A stretch of DNA of 64,000 nt, from positions 242,128-306,127 of the forward strand of contig NZ_JABMCB010000185.1 of assembly GCF_013359935.1 (NCBI RefSeq). The letters are read 5' to 3'. Source of the DNA: Paenibacillus xylanilyticus (GTDB lineage Bacteria > Bacillota > Bacilli > Paenibacillales > Paenibacillaceae). Below the pieces are notes generated by a model. That model had not been told where the DNA came from. It saw only the letters and a program-made list of their open reading frames with translations, and searched no databases. Of this stretch, positions 56,679-64,000 are shown piece by piece. The first letter of the stretch is position 1, and every line of letters starts with the position of its first letter. The position numbers and the translations under genes were made by a program.

Positions 56679-57590
56679 ATGGAGAAAACAGTAGATGTAA
56701 TTATTATTGGTGGGGGACCCTCTGGGCTCAATGCAGCATTGGTACTTGGAAGAGCTAAGAAAGATGTCGTTGTTATAGATGACGGGCGACCGCGTAATGC
56801 GGTTACTCGTGAAACCCACGGTTTTCTGACGAGAGACGGAATCAGCCCAAGCGAATTCCGAAAGGTTGCGAAGCAGCAAATACTGGCATATCCTTCTGTA
56901 CATATCATGGAAGACACTGCCACTGCTGTTACTGGAACGGAAGGTTCATTCGAAGTTACAACAACTGGGAACAAGATCGTGAAAGGCCGGAAGCTTCTTT
57001 TTGCAGTCGGAAAAAAAGATCTGCCTCTGGATATTCCCGGACTATTGGAGGTGTATGGCAAGAGTGCCTTCGTATGTCCGTATTGCGATGGCTGGGAGTT
57101 AAGGGACCAGTCACTCGGCATCATAGTGGGTGGTGACAAAGCTGTACACATGGCCAAAGTGATATCAGGATGGACAAACCGATTCACGATACTCACAAAT
57201 GGAACCGATGGATTGACTGATGAGCAACGAGAAGAATTGAAACTGCATCATGTGCCTGTATTGGATTCACCTATTCGATCCATTGAATCGGAGGAAGGCA
57301 TGGTTCGTCAGATTTTGCTTGAAGATGGTAATAACGTAGAGTGCACAGGCATTTTCTTTGCACCCAAGCTCGTGATCGGTTCGGATCTGGCCAAAAATTT
57401 GGGATGTGAGGTAACGGAATCTGGGACGGTGGTGGTTAATGAGTTCGCCAAAACGTCTCTACCAGGCGTCTTTAGTGCGGGAGATGCTGCTTCGGAGATG
57501 TATCAAGCGATCACGGCCGCGTCCTTAGGAGCGTTGGCAGCGGTTAGCATCAATAGTGAGCTGAATGCCAAGGCATGGGATAAGCGTTAG
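56679..57590 (+). CDS. Thioredoxin reductase-like FAD/NAD(P)H oxidoreductase
   Basis: A 303-aa soluble flavoprotein. FAD loop IIIGGGPSGLNAALVLG at the start, the redox motif CPYCDGW (two Cys, near residue 135), the NAD(P) loop IIVGGDKAVHMAKV, and the C-terminal FSAGDAASEMYQAITAASLGALAA. The CPYC motif differs from classical CATC thioredoxin reductases, and the family includes a branch with unknown partners. Start ATG 56679 follows an aaaggg box. No thioredoxin gene is next to it. Confidence 0.85.
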   Translation: MEKTVDVIIIGGGPSGLNAALVLGRAKKDVVVIDDGRPRNAVTRETHGFLTRDGISPSEFRKVAKQQILAYPSVHIMEDTATAVTGTEGSFEVTTTGNKIVKGRKLLFAVGKKDLPLDIPGLLEVYGKSAFVCPYCDGWELRDQSLGIIVGGDKAVHMAKVISGWTNRFTILTNGTDGLTDEQREELKLHHVPVLDSPIRSIESEEGMVRQILLEDGNNVECTGIFFAPKLVIGSDLAKNLGCEVTESGTVVVNEFAKTSLPGVFSAGDAASEMYQAITAASLGALAAVSINSELNAKAWDKR

Positions 57591-57666
57591 ATTTATTAAT
57601 GAAGGATCGGATCTGAGTCGAGGTAGGATTAGATTTGTTTTGCATTAAATGAAGGAATGTACACAG

Positions 57667-57700
57667 AGAGGTGTTGCCTGTAGGCAGATACCTCTTTGTT
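57667..57700 (+). terminator. Probable terminator after the flavoprotein gene
   Basis: The stem agaggt.gttgcc/ggcag.acctct has a short loop and a modest T tail. Confidence 0.55.
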
Positions 57701-57794
57701 GTGTCTTAAACAGGTATATTCTTATCCTGCTCAATCATTTAACATGGGGATAATAAACTGTTAGCGGTTTCATAACATTTCTTTGATAAAGTAG

Positions 57795-57823
57795 TTGACA
57801 GTGCTTATCGAAACGGGTTTAAT
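57795..57823 (+). promoter_or_regulatory. Promoter of the TetR-MFS operon
   Basis: TTGACA and TTTAAT are separated by 17 bp. A tagaccgattgttata element just after it could be part of the TetR operator, as LmrA/YxaF-type sites start with TAGACC, but only one half is clear. Confidence 0.6.
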
Positions 57824-57867
57824 TATGTAGACCGATTGTTATAATTCAGATTAAGGAAGTGGCTCCA

Positions 57868-58455
57868 TTGAGTGAAAAGTCTAATGCTAAAGAACTAATT
57901 GTCAGCACAGCAGCCAGACTGTTTTTTTCACAGGGATATCATGCGACCGGTCTAAATCAGATTATTAAGGAGAGCAGTACGCCGAAAGGCTCGTTATATC
58001 ATTATTTCCCGCACGGTAAGGAAGAGCTCGCTCACGAGTGCATCCAGAAAGCCAATGAACATATCATGCAGAAATTCGAGGATACCTTTGCAGCTCATGA
58101 GAGTACTGGGGATGCCATTCAGCGATTTATCCATGACATGGCTGATGAAACGGAGGCGGCTGGTTTCACCGGTTTTCTGCCATTTAGCTTTTGGGCAGCT
58201 GTGGAGACTTCCTGCATCAGTCATCAATTGCGTGTCGCATGTCAGGGTGTATTCGCGAACTGGCAGCAAATCATTACGAAACATCTGATGATGGAAGGTG
58301 TTGGCGAGGAGAAAGCACGAGAGACGGGGCTTTTGGTCATCTCTTTAATGGAGGGAGCGCTGATTATCAGTCTGACCAATCAGGATAAACAGCCCCTGCT
58401 GACGGCTGCTGATTATTTGTCGGGTGTGGCAAAGAATGCGAGAGAAATTCAATAA
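57868..58455 (+). CDS. TetR-family repressor (LmrA/YxaF type)
   Basis: A 195-aa regulator. The N-terminal helix-turn-helix is visible in ELIVSTAARLFFSQGYHATGLNQIIKESSTPKGSLYHYFPHGKEEL, followed by a C-terminal ligand-binding all-helical domain. TTG at 57868 has an aaggaag box 8 nt upstream, whereas the GTG at 57859 would overlap that box. It probably represses itself and the DHA2 transporter encoded 48 bp downstream, until a drug binds. Confidence 0.88.
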   Translation: MSEKSNAKELIVSTAARLFFSQGYHATGLNQIIKESSTPKGSLYHYFPHGKEELAHECIQKANEHIMQKFEDTFAAHESTGDAIQRFIHDMADETEAAGFTGFLPFSFWAAVETSCISHQLRVACQGVFANWQQIITKHLMMEGVGEEKARETGLLVISLMEGALIISLTNQDKQPLLTAADYLSGVAKNAREIQ

Positions 58456-58503
58456 CTCTGCACAAAGAGAGAAACAGTTATAAAGTTTGAGGAGGATGGG
58501 ATC

Positions 58504-59997
58504 GTGGAGGTTTCCATGAAAGCTGGTTCTGTACAGGACCAACAAGAAACAAAGCAATATAAAGTACTGCCGATATTATTCGCGATGCTATTGAGCGGAT
58601 TCATTGGTCTATTCGGTGAAACGGCTCTTAATGTGGCACTGACACCGCTGATGACCTTGCTCGAGGTTGGACCTACTACGATTCAATGGTTGACGACAGG
58701 TTATCTGCTCGTATTGGGTATTTTGGTGCCGGTTTCCGGTATGTTACTACAATGGTTTACAACAAGACAGTTGTTTACGACTTCTCTGATTTTTTCGATT
58801 GCGGGAACGATTGTTGCTGCAATTGCACCGAGTTTTGAAATTTTGCTGGTGGCACGGGTATTGCAGGCCGTAGGTACAGCTCTCTTGCTGCCGCTGATGT
58901 TTAACACGATTCTGGTTATTTTCCCGATTGAAAAACGTGGTGCTGCCATGGGATTAATCGGTCTCGTTATCATGTTTGCTCCAGCAAGCGGTCCGAGTAT
59001 TTCCGGATTGATCTTGGCTAATCTGAGCTGGCACTGGATCTTCTGGATTTCACTGCCGTTCTTCATCATCTCGCTCATTTGCGGCTTGTTGTTCTTACCG
59101 AATATTTCGAAATTGACTAAGCCGAAAATTGATGTTCTTTCCATTATATTATCGACCCTTGGTTTTGGCGGAATTGTATATGGATTCAGCAGCGCCGGGG
59201 GACACGGAGAGACTGGCGGAGGCTGGACCAGCCCTGTTGTGGTAACCACCCTGGTCATTGGGGCGTTGTCCTTGCTCTTATTCAGCATCCGTCAATTGAG
59301 AATGAAGCAGCCTATGATGGATCTGCGTGCATTCAGATATCCAATGTTTACAATCGGTTTGATCCTGATCTTCATCTGTATGATGATGATGTTGTCTTCG
59401 ATGCTGATCCTTCCAATGTATCTGCAACAAGGTATGGCGGTTACAGCACTGACAGCAGGTCTGGTCTTGCTGCCGGGCAGCTTGCTGAACGGATTCCTGT
59501 CCCCGGTTATGGGTCGTTTGTTTGACAAGTTCGGTCCGAAATGGCTTGTTATCATCGGTCTGGCGATCGTGGCAATTGTTCTGTTCATGTACACAGGTAT
59601 TACGCCGACAACGGCATTAAGTACAATTATTACGATGCATGTGTTCATGATGATCGGAATTTCGATGATTATGATGCCTGCTCAAACGAACGGTCTGAAC
59701 CAGTTGCCGCCTGAGTACTATCCTCACGGAACGGCAATCATGAATACATTGCAGCAAGTATCCGGAGCGATTGGTACGGCAGTTGCGGTAAGTATTCTGA
59801 GTGCGGGACAGACACGCTTCCTGAGCAATGTGACTAACCCGGAAAGCCCGGAGAATCAACTCGCCGGATTCACGTCGGGAGTACAAAACGCATTTGTTTT
59901 TGCATTAGTCCTCGCCGTAATTGGCCTGGTGATCTCCTTCTTCGTGAAACGGGTTAAGGTTGGTTCGCAACAAGGCCAACAAGGTCCAATGCATTAA
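58504..59997 (+). CDS. DHA2-family MFS multidrug efflux transporter (LmrB-like)
   Basis: A 497-aa proton-driven drug exporter with 14 helices. The DHA2 pattern is visible in TTIQWLTTGYLLVLGILVPVSGMLLQWF and the motif C region GLIGLVIMFAPASGPSISGLI. GTG at 58504 follows gaggagg with good spacing; an ATG 12 nt later is possible. Co-transcribed with the upstream TetR gene. Substrates likely include lincosamides or other drugs, but not readable here. Confidence 0.88.
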   Translation: MEVSMKAGSVQDQQETKQYKVLPILFAMLLSGFIGLFGETALNVALTPLMTLLEVGPTTIQWLTTGYLLVLGILVPVSGMLLQWFTTRQLFTTSLIFSIAGTIVAAIAPSFEILLVARVLQAVGTALLLPLMFNTILVIFPIEKRGAAMGLIGLVIMFAPASGPSISGLILANLSWHWIFWISLPFFIISLICGLLFLPNISKLTKPKIDVLSIILSTLGFGGIVYGFSSAGGHGETGGGWTSPVVVTTLVIGALSLLLFSIRQLRMKQPMMDLRAFRYPMFTIGLILIFICMMMMLSSMLILPMYLQQGMAVTALTAGLVLLPGSLLNGFLSPVMGRLFDKFGPKWLVIIGLAIVAIVLFMYTGITPTTALSTIITMHVFMMIGISMIMMPAQTNGLNQLPPEYYPHGTAIMNTLQQVSGAIGTAVAVSILSAGQTRFLSNVTNPESPENQLAGFTSGVQNAFVFALVLAVIGLVISFFVKRVKVGSQQGQQGPMH

Positions 59998-60014
59998 AAT
60001 ATTTAGCTAGTCAG

Positions 60015-60060
60015 CAAACGATGCACTTCCTGATCTCACAGGGAGGCATCGTTTTTTTTG
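60015..60060 (+). terminator. Terminator of the TetR-MFS operon
   Basis: The stem aaacgatgc..cctg/cagg..gcatcgttt is followed by a run of Ts. Confidence 0.85.
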
Positions 60061-60283
60061 CATTTTTGTTACTTGACGTGAAACGGGTTCCATCCATTAG
60101 AGTAAAGGACAGTTCACCAAGTCAAGAAGCCCATGATCGAATTTGGAAGCAAATAGTTCATGTTTTGGCGAGATTGGATATGTTCAACTTCAATGTTAGA
60201 GATAATAATAGTAAAGTGAAGTTTTGTTCATCAAATGATAGAAAACGTTTTAGTTCTATTAACGAATCGAGGAGACGTCTTTT

Positions 60284-60931
60284 ATGAGAATCATTAAACC
60301 GCTGACTCCCCATATTGAGGAGATGCTCAGGCACTATGAGCAAAACGGGCATTTAAACATGCAGGCTTCCCTATTGGGAAAACAGTCTGCTGTCTATAAA
60401 GTACAGGAATACTGTCTCAAGGTGTATACCAAGCGTGGGAAAGTCGGTGGAGAACTCGAATGCGAGGCGATGATGTCATTGCAAAACAACCGGCATGTTC
60501 CCGAACTGTATGCTTACTCTACAGGGAATTTTGTTTTGACCGAATGGATTGATGGTTTCAATTTGAGACAGTATCGAGAGATCCATGGTCATATTCCGCA
60601 AAATTTAATCTACGATATGTTTTCATCCGAACTCCAGCAAATTCAGTCAGGTTATCGGGATTGGGATGTCATTCGTTATGAGAATTTGTTATGGACCAAG
60701 GGGGGAGAAGTCAAACGGACTGATTTTTGGCTATGCGAACCGGCAGGCTTGATGCAGAACGATGTACAACAGGCAATTATCCGTAAAATAGACAGAGTGT
60801 ACAGCGGCGATCGAAGTGAAGTGCAGAAGCTGGAGCACTATTTTTACCGCCACGGACTTACGTTTTCAGAGGTGAAGCAGGCACTGGAGCACTTCCGCTC
60901 CCAAGGGTCGAGTCTTGTGGTGTCACAATGA
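60284..60931 (+). CDS. Protein-kinase-like protein with degenerate active site
   Basis: A 215-aa protein with kinase fold traits: a Gly-poor loop LLGKQSAVYKV, Lys in EYCLKVYTK, an alpha-C Glu in ECEAMMSL and hinge VLTEWIDG. The catalytic loop region reads RDWDVIRYENLLW, without a correctly spaced HRD-x4-N, and the metal motif is TDFWL rather than DFG. It may be a weak kinase, a phosphotransferase of the YrzF/YbdM kind, or a pseudokinase. RBS gaggag before ATG 60284. No partner gene is near. Confidence 0.75.
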   Translation: MRIIKPLTPHIEEMLRHYEQNGHLNMQASLLGKQSAVYKVQEYCLKVYTKRGKVGGELECEAMMSLQNNRHVPELYAYSTGNFVLTEWIDGFNLRQYREIHGHIPQNLIYDMFSSELQQIQSGYRDWDVIRYENLLWTKGGEVKRTDFWLCEPAGLMQNDVQQAIIRKIDRVYSGDRSEVQKLEHYFYRHGLTFSEVKQALEHFRSQGSSLVVSQ

Positions 60932-61058
60932 ACGCCAAGCCAAACCCCAACGAATATGGTCCTCGTTAAGGTTTGGTAGGCAACTACTCCGTTTTTATTT
61001 GTCGCTTCTCTATTCCTTAAGATCCCTCTGTAAGGCGAGAGGATATGCTAATGCCACA

Positions 61059-61592
61059 TTAATGATATAACCCCGTTAAATGCTCATCGGTTGGTTGCAA
61101 AATCTTCGATAAAAGTACAATCTGACCAGTGTGATAGCCGTAATGTGCAGCCACTTTAATTAAAATGGCGCGGACGATTTTATGTTCTTTAGCATCCTGG
61201 ACTTCGTCTTCACTGCGATTCATACGATTCCAATCCGCCAGCTCATAGGGGATGGTCACTTCACGGGACAAGTCGTTCTCACCGAGACCTGATAAAATGC
61301 TCTTCGATTCTGAACGCACGTATTGAAGCTTGGCAATCAATTGATCGCGGGTGAGTCCCCCCGTCATTTCAAACTCAAGCGAACGTTCCCGGATGAGTGG
61401 TTTTGCTCCAATCCCTGTAACAAGATTCTGATATTCATTGCCAGCAAGATGCAAGCAATAATTCCCCGCACTGTTCATCCCAGGCTGGAGCTTCGTCCAG
61501 ATCTGTTCATCACTCAGCCTGTTCAGACTTGTTTTAATGCGATCCAGCTGTTTGTCCATATCTTCCATAACGTCCTGGATGAGTTCAACCAT
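61059..61592 (-). CDS. DinB-like four-helix metal-binding protein (DUF1572 type)
   Basis: A 177-aa protein of the DinB/YfiT-like superfamily. Its four-helix bundle carries His in CLHLAGNEYQ and the pair in AAHYGYHTGQIVLL, the usual nickel/zinc-binding triad. The ATG at 61592 has a ggagga box; longer reading lacks one. Members include damage-inducible and bacillithiol-transfer enzymes; role here is unknown. Confidence 0.8.
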   Translation of the reverse strand: MVELIQDVMEDMDKQLDRIKTSLNRLSDEQIWTKLQPGMNSAGNYCLHLAGNEYQNLVTGIGAKPLIRERSLEFEMTGGLTRDQLIAKLQYVRSESKSILSGLGENDLSREVTIPYELADWNRMNRSEDEVQDAKEHKIVRAILIKVAAHYGYHTGQIVLLSKILQPTDEHLTGLYH

Positions 61593-61749
61593 GATACTCA
61601 GTCCTCCAATCATAATGGTTTGTTGATAAATGGGATTAGACAACGGAAGGCGAATTGATTATAAACGAACAATCCATTAATATAAGTCTATTATTAAACG
61701 ATTATGATAAATATCATACCGAAACCATTACTAAGATAGAAGGGATTAG

Positions 61750-62727
61750 ATGAAAAAATACGAAAATCAGATTCCAACATCCATGGGTATGAATTTGAAG
61801 GCAATGCTGAGCATGCTCCGGGATTCTCTTAAGGGTAGTCAGGAACGAAGACCCGTGAGTAATATCCCAATGGTGAAAAGTGAGTTCGCCCAAACGTTAA
61901 ACCCTGCCGATGATCCGCAGGTGACATGGTTTGGCCATTCGGCCTTTTTGCTGGAGCTGGAAGGATACAGGCTGCTTTTTGATCCGATGTTGGGTCACCG
62001 TCCTTCACCGGTGTCATGGGCAGGCACCAAACGATATACTACTGACCTGCCGATCGAACCGGAGGATCTTCCTGCCATTGATGCAATCATCTTATCTCAT
62101 GACCATTACGATCATCTGGATTACTCTTCCATTCGAAAATTAAAGGACAAAACCGAACAGTTTATCGTGCCGATTGGCGTGCGTCGACGCTTGATTCAGA
62201 TGGGTGTATCTTCGGACAAGATTACCGAGCATGGCTGGTGGGATGAACTTCGCTTCAAGGGCCTGACACTGGCTAGCACGCCTGCTAGACATTTCTCGGG
62301 GAGAGGGTTATTTGATCGTAATTCCACCTTATGGTGCTCATGGGTCATTGCCGGACAAAAGACTAGGGTTTTCTTTAGTGGGGACAGCGGGTATGGTCCA
62401 CATTTCAAGGAAATTGGTGAAAAATACGGACCATTCCACTTAACCTTGATGGAATGCGGACAATATGACGAACGATGGGCCAATATTCATATGATGCCGG
62501 AAGAAACGGTACAAGCCCATCTGGATGTAAGAGGACAACTGCTTATTCCCATCCATTGGGGAGCATTCACCCTTGCCTATCATGCATGGAACGATCCGGT
62601 TGAACGGATTAGCCAGGCTGCGCGCAGCTCTAATGTCGATATCGCAACACCGAAAATTGGAGAACAAGTGCGGATACATACCGGAGAGTACCCAACAGAA
62701 CCATGGTGGAGATCCGGCAAGCGATAA
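61750..62727 (+). CDS. MBL-fold metallo-hydrolase (NAPE-PLD/UlaG-like)
   Basis: A 325-aa metallo-beta-lactamase-fold enzyme. Metal ligands are HDHYDH near residue 117, with further His in HFSGRG, Asp in SGDSGYG and the late His in PIHWGAF. These spacings and the length resemble NAPE-phospholipase D-like and UlaG-like lactonases. A short aaggga-ttag spacing precedes ATG 61750. Substrate unknown. Confidence 0.85.
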   Translation: MKKYENQIPTSMGMNLKAMLSMLRDSLKGSQERRPVSNIPMVKSEFAQTLNPADDPQVTWFGHSAFLLELEGYRLLFDPMLGHRPSPVSWAGTKRYTTDLPIEPEDLPAIDAIILSHDHYDHLDYSSIRKLKDKTEQFIVPIGVRRRLIQMGVSSDKITEHGWWDELRFKGLTLASTPARHFSGRGLFDRNSTLWCSWVIAGQKTRVFFSGDSGYGPHFKEIGEKYGPFHLTLMECGQYDERWANIHMMPEETVQAHLDVRGQLLIPIHWGAFTLAYHAWNDPVERISQAARSSNVDIATPKIGEQVRIHTGEYPTEPWWRSGKR

Positions 62728-62732
62728 TCATA

Positions 62733-62768
62733 CAGCGTTCAACTCAGCAATGAGTGGACGCTTTTCAT
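62733..62768 (+). terminator. Terminator of the MBL gene
   Basis: The stem agcgttcaactc/gagtggacgct has a small internal mismatch and a T tail. Confidence 0.6.
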
Positions 62769-62907
62769 TTATAATACCATCGAGATTGCACTATAAGCAT
62801 GGTCATTCATTATCCCAAGTAAATTCGGTTTCGATTTATTGAGTGTAGAGACAATTGAATGATGTATTTGCAAATAGACAAGTGAATTAATGATTGCTAA
62901 TGTACTG

Positions 62908-62939
62908 ACCTTGAGGGTTACCGCCTCAGGGTTTTTCTT
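62908..62939 (+). terminator. Orphan terminator-like stem-loop
   Basis: accttgagg/cctcagggt with a 7-nt loop and a T run; no gene ends just before it, so it could mark a short transcript between 62776 and 62905, where I see nothing else. Confidence 0.5.
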
Positions 62940-63017
62940 TTGTCATAAGTCATCGTTCTCTGTATGTTGAGTATGACCTTATCTCGGATGAATATAAATA
63001 TTTACCTCTTGCATAAA

Positions 63018-63059
63018 GAACGTGTGTTCGGTTTATAATATATATACAAACATACGTTC
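63018..63059. promoter_or_regulatory. Two LexA (SOS) boxes at the uvrX promoter
   Basis: GAACGTGTGTTC at 63018-63029 matches the Bacillus LexA consensus (GAAC-N4-GTTC) and is followed by G. AAACATACGTTC at 63048-63059 is a second, weaker copy. A TATAAT lies between them at 63034-63039. The polymerase gene should thus be LexA-repressed and DNA-damage-inducible. Confidence 0.85.
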
Positions 63060-63082
63060 TTAAATATACAGGAGTGATTTCA

Positions 63083-63877
63083 GTGTTGCCTAAGCAGCGA
63101 ACCATTATGCTCATCGATATGCAGTCGTTTTATGCTTCAGTCGAAAAGGCAAAAATGCCTCAATACAAAAATAGACCACTAGCCGTCGCAGGCGATCCAG
63201 CAAGACGTTCTGGCATTATTCTTGCCGCTTGTCCATTGGCCAAAGCTAAGGGTGTATCTACCGCTGAACCACTCTGGCAGTCTCTTCAGAAGTGCCCTGA
63301 ACTGATCATTGTCAAACCTCACATGCAGGAATACATCGAAGTATCCACTCAAATCATGTCCATTATTGAGGAGTTCACCGATCTGGTTGAACCGTACAGT
63401 ATAGACGAATTATTCGCTGATTTTACAGGGTCTATGCATCTATTCGGTAATGATCCAATCGATTTGGCGAAGCAAATTCAAGACAAAATCTATAATGAAA
63501 CAGGCGTTTACGCCAGAGCAGGCATTGGTGAAAACAAAATCATCAGTAAATTGTGCTGCGATATGATCGCTAAAAAAGCGGAGGGTGGCATTTTCCACTT
63601 AAAGAAAGAGGAGTTACACCTCCACATTGGAGATAAGCCCATCCGAGATATGTGGGGGATTGGCTCAAGAATGGAGAAACATCTGTGGAAGATGGGTATC
63701 CGAACCATTAGAGATCTGGCAAATACGCCTCTTTCCAAATTAAGAAGTAAATGGGGCGTTAATGGAGAGGTCATCTGGAGAGTCGCAAATGGACTAGACA
63801 ACTCGCCGGTAACCGTCAACACGCACAGTACACAAAAGGATATCGGAAACGGAATGACCTGTTCAGTTACATTATAG
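63083..63877 (+). pseudogene. Y-family DNA polymerase (UvrX-like), cut by a transposon end
   Basis: The remnant of a DNA-damage-tolerance polymerase. The catalytic part is present: LIDMQSFYASVEKA, DPARRSGIILAACPLAKAKG, and YSIDELFADFTG with the acidic metal ligands, then a thumb region with TIRDLANTPLSKL. Such enzymes run to about 410-430 aa; here the frame ends after 264, right after KDIGNGMT, where the C-terminal little-finger domain should begin. The last residues before the stop are read from the mobile element end. GTG at 63083 has an aggag box with good spacing. Two LexA boxes lie upstream. The missing part may continue beyond the element outside the window. Confidence 0.85.
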
Positions 63878-64000
63878 ATGGTAAATTGCCATTATAGTTT
63901 TACAATTGCCATTATAGTTGGTAAATGGACATTATAGTTGGTAAGTGAAAATGACGATCAAGATTAATAAAAACTAATAACTTATAGAGTAATATTAAAC
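63860..64000. mobile_element. Left end of an IS21-like or Tn7-like transposon (partial)
   Basis: Starting with TGTTCAGTTACATTATAG at 63860, the host gene stops and a block of 20-bp repeats begins. A TGT end followed by repeated transposase-binding sites is characteristic of IS21-family and Tn7/Mu-superfamily elements. No transposase gene is in the window; it should start beyond the right edge. The element type is inference. Confidence 0.65.
63866..63945 (+). repeat. Four tandem 20-bp terminal repeats with core CATTATAG
   Basis: Four imperfect 20-bp direct repeats lie directly head to tail at 63866-63885, 63886-63905, 63906-63925 and 63926-63945. All carry the core CATTATAG, and three share a ggtaa stretch near the end. 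No spacers are present, so this is not a CRISPR array; they fit multiple binding sites for a transposase. Confidence 0.85.

Noticed and set aside
63866..63945. Tandem 20-bp repeats considered as a CRISPR array
   Set aside because: The repeats are directly adjacent with no spacers and start at a TGT junction inside a broken gene, which fits transposase-binding sites.

Overview
The window looks like chromosomal DNA of a Paenibacillus-type Firmicute. I base this on moderate GC, strong aaggagg-type ribosome binding sites, many TTG/GTG starts, a YesM/YesN-type two-component pair, a T-box leader, a DinR/LexA-type SOS box and a carbohydrate-active gene set. No rRNA, tRNA or CRISPR array was seen. 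Most of the window is ordinary host sequence. The only clear mobile DNA is a transposon end at the far right.

Regions: 1-3.6 kb holds a sucrose-type hydrolase and its PTS permease behind a LacI-type operator. 3.6-6.4 kb has a Mn catalase and a secreted three-domain GH5 endoglucanase with a cre site. 6.8-15.2 kb is a carbohydrate-type ABC importer with its own sensor kinase and AraC-type regulator and a large FAD enzyme. 15.3-18.6 kb is a biotin ECF transporter built around a BirA-like operator, with one ATPase fused to the transmembrane T subunit. 18.7-21.4 kb is a run of small housekeeping or unknown genes. 21.4-28.4 kb carries a two-component system divergent from a complete surface-glycosylation set (GT39 transferase, polyprenyl-phosphate glycosyltransferase, GtcA-like flippase, GtaB). 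28.6-30.1 kb is a T-box leader and aspartate-semialdehyde dehydrogenase.

31-39.4 kb carries transporters, a 56-aa zinc-ribbon gene, a 796-aa protein with a prenyl diphosphate synthase at its C-terminus and a long acidic-motif-bearing N-terminal module, and a hybrid PAS kinase. 39.4-49.5 kb is the most interesting regulatory region. Two ureohydrolase (agmatinase/guanidinase-like) paralogs flank an ANTAR RNA-binding regulator. Each paralog sits behind a strong promoter and a leader with a terminator that competes with an upstream hairpin. A five-gene peptide/nickel-type ABC importer and an MFS transporter follow.

49.6-64 kb contains a copper-amine-oxidase-N-like protein, a leader RNA plus Stf0 sulfotransferase, a heterodimeric ABC exporter, heme O synthase, a thioredoxin-reductase-like flavoprotein, a TetR/DHA2 efflux pair, a kinase-like protein with altered catalytic motifs, a DinB-like protein and an MBL hydrolase. 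Last comes an SOS-controlled Y-family polymerase gene cut by the end of a transposon carrying four 20-bp terminal repeats. All family assignments are by reading motifs; no database search was run.
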